A stretch of DNA of 64,000 nt from an uncultured Marinifilum sp. (GCF_963677195.1 NZ_OY781918.1:1352923-1416922), one strand, 5' to 3'. Numbered from the stretch's first letter, positions 19,448 through 28,852 are shown. Program-made: numbers and translations. The notes: generated by a model not told the origin, from the letters alone.

Positions 19448-20470
19448 ATGGGATTTTTTTCATTTTTAACTCAGGAGATTGCCATCGATTTGGGTACTGC
19501 CAATACAATTATTATCAGTAATGATAAAATTGTTGTGGATGAACCATCGATTGTTGCTCTTGATCGCCGCACCGAGAAAATGGTTGCGATAGGCGAGAAA
19601 GCTCGTCAAATGCAAGGTAAAACTCACGAAGATTTGAAAACCATTCGACCCCTTAGGGATGGAGTGATTGCCGACTTTAACGCGGCAGAGCAAATGATTC
19701 GCGGAATGATCAAGATGATCAATAAAAAGCCTCGTTTATTTCCTCCTTCTTTAAGAATTGTAGTGTGTATACCATCGGGTAGTACCGAGGTTGAAATGCG
19801 TGCGGTGCGCGATTCTTCAGAACATGCCGGAGGTAGAGATGTATACATGATTTATGAACCTATGGCTGCTGCAATTGGTATTGGAATAGATGTAGAAGCA
19901 CCAGAGGGAAATATGGTTGTAGACATAGGAGGTGGTACTACCGAAATTGCTGTTATCTCTCTTGGAGGTATTGTAACCAATAAATCTATTCGTATTGCAG
20001 GTGATGATTTAACTGTTGATATTCAAGAGTATATGCGTCATCAGCATAATATTAAAATTGGTGAACGAACAGCCGAGGAAATTAAAATTCATGTTGGATC
20101 TGCTTTATCTGAGTTAGAAGAACCTCCAACAGATTTTCGTGTTCAGGGACCAAATCAAATGACTGCGCTTCCTATTGAGGTGCCTGTTTCCTATCAGGAA
20201 ATAGCCCATTGTCTTGAAAAATCTATATCTAAAATTGAAATAGCTATTCTAAGTGCTTTGGAACAAACCCCACCCGAATTGTATGCTGATATTGTAAACA
20301 GAGGTATTTATCTTGCTGGTGGTGGAGCCTTGCTTCGTGGATTGGATAAACGTTTAACTGATAAAATAAACATTCCATTTCATATTGCAGAAGATCCATT
20401 AAGGGCAGTAGCTCGTGGAACTGGTATTGCGCTTAAAAATGTAGATAAGTTTTCATTCCTGAGAAGATAA
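19448..20470 (+). CDS. mreB: Rod shape-determining protein MreB
   Basis: MreB is the bacterial actin that forms membrane-associated filaments guiding lateral wall synthesis. The 340-residue protein starts with an amphipathic MGFFSFLTQ segment. It has the actin phosphate-1 motif IDLGTANT near residues 14-20, the phosphate-2 motif VVDIGGGTTEIAVISLGG near 158-175, and the adenosine motif YLAGGGALLRGLD near 285. It opens the mreB-mreC-mreD-PBP2-rodA cluster, all on the same strand with short gaps, which is the core elongasome. Confidence 0.98.
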   Translation: MGFFSFLTQEIAIDLGTANTIIISNDKIVVDEPSIVALDRRTEKMVAIGEKARQMQGKTHEDLKTIRPLRDGVIADFNAAEQMIRGMIKMINKKPRLFPPSLRIVVCIPSGSTEVEMRAVRDSSEHAGGRDVYMIYEPMAAAIGIGIDVEAPEGNMVVDIGGGTTEIAVISLGGIVTNKSIRIAGDDLTVDIQEYMRHQHNIKIGERTAEEIKIHVGSALSELEEPPTDFRVQGPNQMTALPIEVPVSYQEIAHCLEKSISKIEIAILSALEQTPPELYADIVNRGIYLAGGGALLRGLDKRLTDKINIPFHIAEDPLRAVARGTGIALKNVDKFSFLRR

Positions 20471-20513
20471 TCGGGAGTGAAACTTTCATAAGTTTAAAGA
20501 AGTTGATTTTCGA

Positions 20514-21341
20514 ATGAAGAACCTGTTACACTTTATTGTACGATTTCATTTTACGATTTTATTTGTTGTGTTCGAATTAATTTGCATGTTGATGTTGGTG
20601 AACTACAACAACTATCAAAAGTCTCAATTTCTGAACTCAAGTAATGCCATAAGTGGCGATATTTACGAAAAAGTTTCTTCTATTACAGATTATCTTTCGC
20701 TGGTAAAAACGAACGAAGAATTAAATAAGGAAAACGTACGATTAAGTAACTTACTTCCTTCGTCGTTTAATTTTTCTGCAGATTCTTCTGTTTTGTTTAA
20801 GGATACTTTATATCATCAACAATACATTTATCGCTCGGCGAAAATTATAAATAACTCCGTAAATAAGCAACTTAATTATATTACCTTAAACAAAGGTCGT
20901 ATTAATGGAATTGAACCAGATATGGGAGTTGTAACTGCCAATGGAATTGTGGGAGTTGTAAAAAGTGTATCTAAAAATTATTCTTCTGTTATTTCTTTGT
21001 TAAATAGCCGATTAAAAGTATCGGCAATGATTAAGAAAAACAATTATTTTGGATCATTAAGTTGGAATGGAAAAGACTACAGAAAAGCTCTTCTTCTAGA
21101 TATTCCTTTTCATGTAAAAGTTCAAAAAGGAGATACAATTGTGACCAGTGGTTTTTCATCGACTTTTCCAGAAGGTTTGCCACTAGGTGTGGTTGATGAG
21201 GTACTTACAAGCTCGGGTAATAATTTTCAAGAGGTTGAAGTGTTGCTTTCAAATGATTTTAAAAGTTTGTCTTACGTAAAAGTAATTGGATATTTACAGA
21301 AAAATGAAAGACTACAACTCGAGGAAGGAGCGAAAAAATGA
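20514..21341 (+). CDS. mreC: Rod shape-determining protein MreC
   Basis: MreC is a bitopic inner-membrane protein that links MreB to the periplasmic wall synthases. The 275-residue protein has one N-terminal membrane span (FTILFVVFELICMLMLV), a coiled-coil stretch around residues 60-75 (LVKTNEELNKENVRLSNLL), and a periplasmic beta-domain with the family segment GIVGVVKSVSKNYSSVISL near residues 142-160. It lies 43 bases after mreB and overlaps mreD by four bases (ATGA). Confidence 0.95.
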   Translation: MKNLLHFIVRFHFTILFVVFELICMLMLVNYNNYQKSQFLNSSNAISGDIYEKVSSITDYLSLVKTNEELNKENVRLSNLLPSSFNFSADSSVLFKDTLYHQQYIYRSAKIINNSVNKQLNYITLNKGRINGIEPDMGVVTANGIVGVVKSVSKNYSSVISLLNSRLKVSAMIKKNNYFGSLSWNGKDYRKALLLDIPFHVKVQKGDTIVTSGFSSTFPEGLPLGVVDEVLTSSGNNFQEVEVLLSNDFKSLSYVKVIGYLQKNERLQLEEGAKK

Positions 21342-21841
21342 ATATTGTACTCAAAAATATAATAAGGTTTGTTGTACTTGTTCTTATTCAGGTAGCAATT
21401 TTAAATAACATTCAGCTTAGTGGTTTTTTAAATCCATATATGTATGTGCTTTTTATTCTTTTGTTGCCATTTGAAATACCAAACTGGCTGCTTTTACTAC
21501 TTTCTTTTTTATTAGGAATTAGTGTCGATATTTTTTCAGGAACAGTGGGTATGCATGCTTCGGCTTGTGTATTTATGGGATATTTACGTCCTTATGTTTT
21601 AAATTACCTATCCCTTCGCGATGGATATGAAATAGGAACTTATCCTGGAATTGCTTCTTATGGTTTTGCATGGTTTTTTAAATATGCACTTAGCTTAATT
21701 ATAGCACATCATTCATTTTTGTTTATTATAGAAGTGTTTTCATTTGCTAACTTTAGCGAAACATTAGTTAGAATAATTTTTAGTGGATTTTTCTCATTAA
21801 TACTTATAATAACTTCTCAGTTTTTGATGTTTAAAAAATAG
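21338..21841 (+). CDS. mreD: Rod shape-determining protein MreD
   Basis: MreD is a small polytopic membrane protein of the elongasome. The 167-residue sequence is almost entirely hydrophobic with about five spans and has the family-like segment LLLSFLLGISVDIFSGTVGMHA. Sequence identity between MreD proteins is low, so the position between mreC and the PBP2 gene is the main support. The start overlaps the mreC stop, suggesting translational coupling. Confidence 0.92.
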   Translation: MNIVLKNIIRFVVLVLIQVAILNNIQLSGFLNPYMYVLFILLLPFEIPNWLLLLLSFLLGISVDIFSGTVGMHASACVFMGYLRPYVLNYLSLRDGYEIGTYPGIASYGFAWFFKYALSLIIAHHSFLFIIEVFSFANFSETLVRIIFSGFFSLILIITSQFLMFKK

Positions 21842-21855
21842 ATCAACTTTTTTAT

Positions 21856-23712
21856 ATGAATAATTTCTCGAACCGGATATATGTAATTGGTGGAATTTTT
21901 GTTCTTGTTGTTCTAATATTTATTTTTAAACTTTTTAATCTTCAGATTGTTGACGATTCCTATAAATTGTCGGCAGAGAACAATTCTCAGCGTGAAATTA
22001 CTCAATTTCCTGCCCGCGGTTTAATTTACGATCGAAATGGAGAATTGCTTGTTTACAATCAGGCAGTATACGATTTAATGATTATCCCTCGTCAGGTTGA
22101 AGTTTTTGATACTTTAGATTTTTGTAATTTATTGCAAGTAGAGAAGCATGATGTTGAAAAAAGAATCGAAAAAGCAAAAAATTACTCCTGGCGTAAAGCA
22201 TCTATATTTTTAAAACAGTTATCATCCGAACGTTATGCTGTTTTGCAAGAAAAGCTTTATAAATTTCCGGGATTTTTTGTTCAGCCCAGAACTTTACGTA
22301 AGTATCCACGACAGAGTGCTGCTCATGCATTGGGATATCTTAATGAAGTAAATAATAAGGAAATACGAGCCGATAAGTATTACAGTTCTGGTGATTATAT
22401 TGGGAAAAGTGGAATTGAATTAACTTACGAAAAGGCCTTACGTGGAGAAAAAGGTAAAAAAATATTTTGGGTAGATGTTTACAATCGAATAAAAGGATCA
22501 TATAGAGATGGTAAATATGATAAAAATCCAATTTCAGGTAAAGATATTTACTCAAGTTTAGATATCGAATTACAGGAATATGGTGAGCTTTTAATGCAAA
22601 ATAAAAAAGGTGGAATTGTTGCAATAGAGCCAGGAACGGGAGAAATACTTACAAAAATATCTAGTCCGGGTTACGACCCCGAGATGTTGGTTGGCCGTGT
22701 AATGAGTAAGAATTATCGCGCTTTGGTTCAAAACGATTCACTAAAACCACTTTTCGATCGTTCTATGATGGCGCAATATCCTCCAGGTTCAATTTTTAAA
22801 TTGATAAATGCTTTAATTGGCCTGCAGGAAAAAGTAATTAGTCCATCAACGCGTTTCGAGTGTCATGGAGGATATTATTATGGGAATCGTAAAATGGGTT
22901 GTCATAATCATGTTTCGCCATTGGATTTACGACAATCAATCATGCATTCCTGTAATGCGTATTATGCAAATGTTTTTCGATATATATTAGAATCTCCAAA
23001 ATTTGGAGGGGTGAATAGGGGCTATGAAACCTGGCGAAATCATGTTACATCTTTTGGAATGGGAAGTAGACTAAATAGTGATTTACCTCACGAATTATCA
23101 GGATCTATTCCTACATTAAAATATTATCAGAAAGTATATAAAAGAACAAATTTGAAGTCTCTGAATATGATTTCACTCGCCATTGGTCAGGGAGAGCTTT
23201 TAATTACTCCTTTGCAAATGGCTAATATGACAGCTGCAATAGCAAATAAAGGATATTATTATCCTCCTCATATTGTAAAATCGTTTGGAGATAATGAACC
23301 AATAGATAAACGATTTTTAGAGAAGAAAAATACAAGTATTGATTCTTCTTATTTTGAACCGGTTATTGATGGTATGGAAATGGTAATTTCGGGAGGTGCC
23401 GGAAGTACTGGTGGATTAGCCGCTATTCCCGGAATAAGAGTTTGTGGTAAAACAGGAACAGTGCAAAATCCTCATGGCGACGATCATTCGGTATTTGTTG
23501 CATTTGCGCCACGAGAAAATCCTAAAATAGCATTGGTTGTTTATGTGGAAAATGGAGTGTGGGGATCGAGATATGGAGCTCCAATTGCCGGTTTAATGAT
23601 CGAAAAATATTTAAGAGGAGAAATTTCTAAAAGCAAGAAAAGAATTGAGAAAAGAATGCTCGAAGCAGATTTAATTGGTGAGCAAAAGAAAAAGGAAGCT
23701 AATAAGCATTAA
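21856..23712 (+). CDS. mrdA: Penicillin-binding protein 2 (elongation transpeptidase)
   Basis: PBP2 is the class B transpeptidase that crosslinks peptidoglycan during elongation, paired with RodA. The 618-residue protein has an N-terminal membrane anchor and a dimerisation/pedestal domain with ARGLIYDRNGELL near residue 55. The penicillin-binding domain carries the catalytic S312 in SIFK, SCN at 365-367 and KTGT starting at K532. It sits between mreD and rodA as expected. The tail is charged and lysine-rich. Confidence 0.96.
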   Translation: MNNFSNRIYVIGGIFVLVVLIFIFKLFNLQIVDDSYKLSAENNSQREITQFPARGLIYDRNGELLVYNQAVYDLMIIPRQVEVFDTLDFCNLLQVEKHDVEKRIEKAKNYSWRKASIFLKQLSSERYAVLQEKLYKFPGFFVQPRTLRKYPRQSAAHALGYLNEVNNKEIRADKYYSSGDYIGKSGIELTYEKALRGEKGKKIFWVDVYNRIKGSYRDGKYDKNPISGKDIYSSLDIELQEYGELLMQNKKGGIVAIEPGTGEILTKISSPGYDPEMLVGRVMSKNYRALVQNDSLKPLFDRSMMAQYPPGSIFKLINALIGLQEKVISPSTRFECHGGYYYGNRKMGCHNHVSPLDLRQSIMHSCNAYYANVFRYILESPKFGGVNRGYETWRNHVTSFGMGSRLNSDLPHELSGSIPTLKYYQKVYKRTNLKSLNMISLAIGQGELLITPLQMANMTAAIANKGYYYPPHIVKSFGDNEPIDKRFLEKKNTSIDSSYFEPVIDGMEMVISGGAGSTGGLAAIPGIRVCGKTGTVQNPHGDDHSVFVAFAPRENPKIALVVYVENGVWGSRYGAPIAGLMIEKYLRGEISKSKKRIEKRMLEADLIGEQKKKEANKH

Positions 23713-23715
23713 GAA

Positions 23716-25140
23716 ATGACTAGAAGAGTAAGCTTAATAAAAAATTTAGATTGGTGGACAATAGCTTTGTATGCTTTGTTGGTTTTTCTTGGCTGGATTA
23801 ATATTTATGCAGCTGTTTATAATGAGGAGCATCAAAGTATTTTTGATATCAGCCAAAGATATGGAAAGCAATTAATGTGGATTGGAGCAGCTGCAATTCT
23901 GGCATTTATTATTTTAATTATAGAGAGTAAGTTTTATTCCGCATTTGCCTATCCTACTTATCTTTTTATGATTATTCTTCTGATTGCCGTTTTGGTTTTT
24001 GGTAGAGATGTAAAGGGAGCCAGATCTTGGTTCGAACTAGGGCCAATACGATTTCAACCTGCCGAATTTGCTAAGTTTGCTACCTGTTTGGCTATTTCAA
24101 GATATGTCAGCCAATTCAATTTTAAAATACATAAAATAAAGTCTTTATTAGTAACTGGTCTTATATTATTTACACCATTTGCACTAATTATTCTACAAGG
24201 AGATGCCGGATCGGCATTGGTTTATACAGTGTTTCTTTTAGTGCTATATCGTGAAGGCTTATCGGGAGTTGTTTTGTTTTTAGGATTTTTAGCGGCTTTA
24301 CTTTTTATATTTACTCTGCTTTGGCCTAAGCTGGTGGTACTGCTTGTTATTATTATAGGCAGTTTAATAGTCGCAAAGTTTTCAGGCTTAAAATGGATGG
24401 CTTTTGGAAAAGCTTTAGTCATGATAGGTTCCGCGTTTGGACTAATTTGGCTTATCTGTAAAGGATTAAAGCTTGATATTTCTTTATATATAATTTTGAT
24501 TATTTCCTTGTTTGTAAACCTTATTCCTTTTTTAGTACATACCTATAAAAATAAATTAAAAAGTGTAGGCTGGATAGTTCTAATCGTTTTTGGCAGTATT
24601 TTTTACACTTTCTCGGTGGGTTATATATTCGATAATATTTTAGAAGCGCATCAGCAAACCAGAATCAATGAACTTTTGGGTATCGAATCAGATCCTTATG
24701 GTGCTGGTTATAATGTGGCACAATCGAAAATTGCAATTGGTTCGGGAGGTTTTAGCGGAAAAGGATTTTTAAATGGTACGCAAACAAAATTTAAATTTGT
24801 ACCCGAGCAAAGTACCGATTTTATTTTTTGTACTGTAGGAGAAGAATGGGGCTTTGTAGGCTCTACAACTGTTTTACTTTTACTTCTCGCATTAATTTTA
24901 CGTTTGCTTTTTATTGCAGAACGTCAACGCTCACCATTTAGTCGTGTTTACGGATATGGGGTAGCTTGTATTCTATTTTTTCACCTTGCTGTTAATGTTG
25001 GAATGACTGTAGGTTTAGCTCCGGTAATCGGAATTCCATTGCCTTTCTTTAGTTATGGAGGATCATCTTTATGGTCGTTTACAATCTTACTGTTTATATT
25101 TTTGCGTTTAGATGCCAACCGTTTGGAGTTGTTACGTTAA
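23716..25140 (+). CDS. rodA: Peptidoglycan glycosyltransferase RodA
   Basis: RodA is the SEDS-family glycan polymerase of the elongasome. The 474-residue membrane protein has family motifs at both ends (GRDVKGARSWFELGPIRFQPAEFAKF near residue 95; the later segments EQSTDFIFCTVGEEWGFVGS and GIPLPFFSYGGSSLW). It is about 100 residues longer than E. coli RodA because of extra hydrophobic segments between residues about 185 and 300. From memory, that larger size is usual in Bacteroidales and not an anomaly. It begins four bases after the PBP2 stop. Its last 47 bases overlap the convergent acpH gene. Confidence 0.95.
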   Translation: MTRRVSLIKNLDWWTIALYALLVFLGWINIYAAVYNEEHQSIFDISQRYGKQLMWIGAAAILAFIILIIESKFYSAFAYPTYLFMIILLIAVLVFGRDVKGARSWFELGPIRFQPAEFAKFATCLAISRYVSQFNFKIHKIKSLLVTGLILFTPFALIILQGDAGSALVYTVFLLVLYREGLSGVVLFLGFLAALLFIFTLLWPKLVVLLVIIIGSLIVAKFSGLKWMAFGKALVMIGSAFGLIWLICKGLKLDISLYIILIISLFVNLIPFLVHTYKNKLKSVGWIVLIVFGSIFYTFSVGYIFDNILEAHQQTRINELLGIESDPYGAGYNVAQSKIAIGSGGFSGKGFLNGTQTKFKFVPEQSTDFIFCTVGEEWGFVGSTTVLLLLLALILRLLFIAERQRSPFSRVYGYGVACILFFHLAVNVGMTVGLAPVIGIPLPFFSYGGSSLWSFTILLFIFLRLDANRLELLR

Positions 25141-25717
25141 TATTACGTTCCTCACTTAAATAAACAAGTATATCCCTCATGAATAACTCAAACTCACCTT
25201 TAAATTCGCTATAGTTGTTTAACAAACAATTTATCGCAAAAGTGGTTTTATCAGGCAAACTGGTTCTTCGCGACATTATTTCTAAAGCGGTTCTTAATCC
25301 ATTAATTTCGGCATAAGTTTCCAGTCTTCTGCTTTGTATTATAAAGGGTAGAAAGAGTTTTACTTTATTGGGTAAAACCAGATAATTTTTAATTAATATT
25401 TCGTGAGTGTGAGTAACAAACTCTGTGATTGATGATTTGTGATAAGTATTCCAGTTTTTTGCTAAAAAATGATCAAAAATTAAGTCAAGCACTACTCCAG
25501 AGTATTTTCCATAGCCTTCTTTTAATTTTTTCGAACTGTTTAATACTACCGGATGAGTGTCGGTAAAATAGTCTATATTTCTATGGAGTATGATTCCTTC
25601 TTGTATCTCTTGTTGATAATTCTGATATTTTTTTCCTTTTACATAATCTCCAATAAAATTTCCTATCTTGATTTTCTCCGAATCTCCAGATAAATATTGG
25701 TGTGCTAAAAAATTCAT
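25094..25717 (-). CDS. acpH: Acyl carrier protein phosphodiesterase (AcpH-like)
   Basis: AcpH-type enzymes remove the phosphopantetheine arm from acyl carrier protein. The 207-residue protein shows the family pattern: N-terminal MNFLAHQYLSGD, GNFIGDYVKG near residue 22, the HRNIDYFTDTHPVV segment near 45, and DLIFDHFLAKNW. His and Asp residues in these blocks are those expected to bind the metal in this HD-like family. The 3' end runs 47 bases into rodA on the opposite strand, so the two genes share their termini. Physiological function in Bacteroidota is not well established. Confidence 0.85.
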   Translation of the reverse strand: MNFLAHQYLSGDSEKIKIGNFIGDYVKGKKYQNYQQEIQEGIILHRNIDYFTDTHPVVLNSSKKLKEGYGKYSGVVLDLIFDHFLAKNWNTYHKSSITEFVTHTHEILIKNYLVLPNKVKLFLPFIIQSRRLETYAEINGLRTALEIMSRRTSLPDKTTFAINCLLNNYSEFKGEFELFMRDILVYLSEERNINVTTPNGWHLNAKI

Positions 25718-25781
25718 AGTCTAAATCTTAATTGTCGAAAGTTAGAAATAATTAAGAGAGAATGGCAAATATTTGTGCTTT

Positions 25782-25884
25782 CTTAAGATTTTTTAAACTT
25801 AAGCCATATAAGTTACTACGTATTTTAACAAATGTCAAGCATTTAGGTTCTGTTTAGTAACAGGCTTAAGATCTTAAACTTAGG
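25782..25884. repeat. Repeated palindromic motifs upstream of the COG2403 gene
   Basis: Two imperfect copies of a CTTAAGAT...TTAAACTTA motif lie at 25782-25803 and 25865-25884. The second includes the 12-base palindrome TTAAGATCTTAA (25866-25877). CTTAAGCC at 25798-25805 is the inverted partner of GGCTTAAG at 25863-25870. A CTGTT-4-AACAG repeat (25850-25863) sits between them. This looks like an operator region, but AT-rich chance similarity cannot be excluded. Confidence 0.4.
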
Positions 25885-25971
25885 TGTTGATATTTTAGGT
25901 GAATTCCTTTAAAATTTTAATTTTATATACTCATATCTTATATTAATTTTTAAACTAAAGAAGGAGAGATT

Positions 25972-27324
25972 ATGACTAAAAAAAATGTCATTATTATTGG
26001 TGCTGCAGGTCGTGATTTTCACAACTTCAACACTTATTTCAGAGACAATTCGGAGTATAATGTAGTAGCTTTTACAGCGGCTCAAATTCCAGACATTGAC
26101 GGTAGAAAGTATCCAAAAGAACTTGCCGGTGCTTTATATCCCGAAGGAATTCCTATTTATGCAGAAAAGGATCTTCCTAATTTAATAAAGGAACATTGTA
26201 TCGATGATTGTGTTTTTTCTTATTCGGATGTTCCCTATAAGAGAGTGATGAACATTAGTGCAATTGTTAATGCTGCCGGTTCTAATTTTAAATTGCTTGG
26301 GCCTGGAGATACGATGATAAAAAGTCAAAAACCTGTAATTTCAGTAGTCGCCACTCGAACAGGTTGTGGTAAATCTCAGACTTCAAGAAAAGTTATAGAA
26401 GAATTAATGGCAAAAGGATTAAAAGTTATTGCCATTCGTCATCCAATGCCTTATGGCGATTTAGTTGCTCAAAGAGTTCAGCGTTTTGCAACTGTCCAGG
26501 ATCTTAAAAAGCACGAGTGTACTGTAGAGGAAATGGAAGAATATGAACCTCATGTATCTCGGGGTAATGTTATTTATGCTGGCGTTGATTATGAAGCCAT
26601 TGTGCGTGCCGCAGAACAAGATCCTGATGGATGTGATGTGATTATCTGGGATGGAGGAAATAATGATTTCTCATTTTATAAACCAGATTTAACAATTACC
26701 GTAGCAGATCCGCATCGACCCGGAGCTGAGTTAAGCTATTATCCTGGCGAAGTTAATTTACGTATGGCTGATGTGGTAGTTATTAATAAAATGGACTCGG
26801 CTGCACCCGAAGATATTCAAATTGTGCGCGAGAATATTGCATTTGCAAATCCAGAAGCACTAGTAATTGATGGAGCATCGCCAATTCGTGTTGATAATCC
26901 TGAAATGATTCGTGGAAAACGAGTGTTGATTGTGGAAGATGGTCCTACTTTAACCCATGGCGAAATGAAAATAGGTGCCGGAACAATTGCAGCTCGTAAA
27001 TTTGGTGCTGCACAGGAAATTGATGCTCGTCCTTACCTGGTTGGAAAACTTAAAGAAACTTATGAGATCTATCCTAATATAGGTAATATTTTACCTGCCA
27101 TGGGATATTCCGACGAGCAGCTAAAAGATCTTGAAACGACTATTAATGCATGCGATTGTGATGCCGTTATTATTGGTACTCCTATCGATTTAAATAGAAT
27201 TATTAATATCAAGAAACCAAACACTAGGGTTTATTACGATTTGGAAGAAATTGGATATCCAAAGTTGTCTGATATTGTTAATAAATTTGTTAAGAATTTT
27301 CATTTGGAAGAACATGCTGTTTAG
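25972..27324 (+). CDS. COG2403-type P-loop protein annotated as cyclic 2,3-diphosphoglycerate synthase-like
   Basis: This 450-residue cytoplasmic protein has an N-terminal Rossmann-like segment (VIIIGAAGRDFHNF) and a central P-loop (ATRTGCGKSQTSRK near residue 127). Further motifs are IRHPMPYGDL, VIIWDGGNNDF and VVINKMDSA, with NKxD resembling a GTPase base-recognition motif. It matches the COG2403 predicted-GTPase family, which databases often name after the archaeal cyclic 2,3-diphosphoglycerate synthetase. The actual bacterial reaction is not known to me, so I give no symbol. The start has AAGGAG five to six bases upstream, an unusually good Shine-Dalgarno site for this phylum. It is monocistronic with a terminator behind it. 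Confidence 0.75.
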   Translation: MTKKNVIIIGAAGRDFHNFNTYFRDNSEYNVVAFTAAQIPDIDGRKYPKELAGALYPEGIPIYAEKDLPNLIKEHCIDDCVFSYSDVPYKRVMNISAIVNAAGSNFKLLGPGDTMIKSQKPVISVVATRTGCGKSQTSRKVIEELMAKGLKVIAIRHPMPYGDLVAQRVQRFATVQDLKKHECTVEEMEEYEPHVSRGNVIYAGVDYEAIVRAAEQDPDGCDVIIWDGGNNDFSFYKPDLTITVADPHRPGAELSYYPGEVNLRMADVVVINKMDSAAPEDIQIVRENIAFANPEALVIDGASPIRVDNPEMIRGKRVLIVEDGPTLTHGEMKIGAGTIAARKFGAAQEIDARPYLVGKLKETYEIYPNIGNILPAMGYSDEQLKDLETTINACDCDAVIIGTPIDLNRIINIKKPNTRVYYDLEEIGYPKLSDIVNKFVKNFHLEEHAV

Positions 27325-27350
27325 TATATGTTTTCAGAAGTAACCAAGTT

Positions 27351-27379
27351 AAAGGAGTGAATTATTTTCACTCCTTTTT
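27351..27379 (+). terminator. Terminator downstream of the COG2403 gene
   Basis: AAAGGAGTGAA pairs with TTCACTCCTTT over a short AT loop and is followed by TTTAATTT. It lies 27 bases after the stop codon. Confidence 0.88.
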
Positions 27380-27427
27380 AATTTGAATTACTCATAGTGA
27401 TTTGCTATTTATAATAGATAAAAAAAA

Positions 27428-27441
27428 GAGTATATACTCTA
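27428..27441. repeat. 14-base perfect palindrome upstream of the sensor kinase gene
   Basis: AGAGTATATACTCT is a perfect palindrome, flanked by seven A on the left and a run of T on the right. A partial copy (GAGTATATAATA) follows about 30 bases on. It lies about 100 bases before the broken histidine kinase gene. It could be an operator or part of a hairpin; the evidence is sequence symmetry only. Confidence 0.4.
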
Positions 27442-27538
27442 ACTTTTTTTTGGATAATGAGTATATAATATTTTTCACTGCCATTTATTTGGTGTAGTAA
27501 TAAATAATAGTATTTAACTATCCGATTATAATTCATTT

Positions 27539-28852
27539 ATGAGTGACTCTATTTTTTTGAGCTTAGTTCAGAATGCTGCAATCCTTTTGTCTTCTAGTAT
27601 ACTTTACGAGTATTTATGGGTTAAAAATAAAAAATCGATTACAATTTTAAATCAACTAATTGCAGGTATAGTAATTGGTTTAATTGCAATTGTAGTTATT
27701 TTGTCTTCCTGGGAATTGCAAACAGGAATTATTTTTGATACTCGTTCCGTTGTCCTTTCCATATCTGGTTTATTTTTTGGTATAATTCCTACAATTATTG
27801 CAATTGTTATAACCGGACTTTATCGTTTCTTAATGGGTGGAGATGGAATGCTTATGGGAATAGCAGTAATAATTAGCTCTGGAACCATAGGTATATTATG
27901 GAAATTCTTTTTCCACGAAACCAATAAGCTCTACAAATGGAAATCCCTATTATTAATGGGTTTCTTGGTACACATTGTAATGCTTATTTGTACTCTATTT
28001 TTGCCATACGAAGAAATTTTAGATTGTTTTGTCAATATTTATATTCCTTTAATTGTTGTTTACCCTTCTATTACAATGTTTTTGGGTTTGTTTATGAGTA
28101 AACAAATGCAAAATTTTAAAAATAGGAGTGTTTTAACAAAGCGTGAAGATAATTATTCTCGTTTGTATGAAAGTATGAACGATGCTTTTGTAGTTCTCGA
28201 TATTAACGGAAAAGTTATTGAGAGTAATAGTGCATACAGAGAAATGTTAGGTTATTCAAAAGAGGAAATTATATGTTTAACTTGTCATGATTTAACCCCT
28301 GAAAAATGGGTCGATCTCGACAATCAAATTATGAACAATGAGGTAATGGTTAAAGGAAACTCCCGCCTTTACGAAAAAGAATGTACCCGAAAAGATGGAA
28401 GCCTAGTTCCAATTGAAGTACGAATTCATCAGTTAAAAGATGAGGATGGAAATACCGAGGGCTTTTGGGCTATGGTACGCGATATTACTTCAAGAAAGCA
28501 AGCACAACTTGAAATTGAAAACGAAAGATCACATTTAAAATTAGTTCTCGAAACTGTTCCTGATATGATTTGGGTGAAAAATAAGGAAGGGGTGTATTTA
28601 TCCGGGAACCAAAAGTTTTTAGAGTTTAATAATCTTACAAGTAATTTATTAGTTGGAAAAAATGATTTCGATTTATATCCGAAAGAGCTTGCCGAACTAT
28701 ATTGCAAGAAAGGTGCAGAAGTTTTAAAAACATTAAAAAGAGTTAGGTTTATTAGCCGGACCTCATCGGCAAAAGATGGAAAAAGGATTGTAACAGAAAC
28801 TATAAAAACTCCGATGCTGAATGCGGAAGGAAATATAATTGGGGTTTTCTGA
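27539..28852 (+). pseudogene. Hybrid histidine kinase, 5' part (5TM-LYT sensor plus two PAS domains), gene broken
   Basis: The 437-residue frame holds the sensor half of a hybrid histidine kinase. Residues 1 to about 195 form a hydrophobic multi-span region of the 5TM-5TMR LYT type (SILYEYLW, GLFFGIIPTIIAIVITGLYR). Residues about 205-325 form a PAS/PAC domain ending in FWAMVRDITSRKQAQ. A second PAS follows and stops abruptly at NIIGVF, where homologues continue with another PAC end and the dimerisation helix. The following TGA is a frameshift product: the next frame picks up directly at GFSELL, the segment just after the H-box. The phosphoacceptor histidine region is missing. Treat it as one damaged gene with the following entry. 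Confidence 0.8.

Noticed and set aside
23716..25140. RodA being abnormally long or a fusion
   Set aside because: The extra membrane segments lie in the middle of a continuous hydrophobic protein, and enlarged RodA is, as far as I recall, usual in Bacteroidales.
28838..28852. Programmed +1 frameshift (TTC TGA) joining the two histidine kinase frames
   Set aside because: The register is +1 and the stop is TGA, as in prfB, but a frameshift product would still lack the H-box and part of the dimerisation helix. A deletion explains both the frame change and the missing residues.
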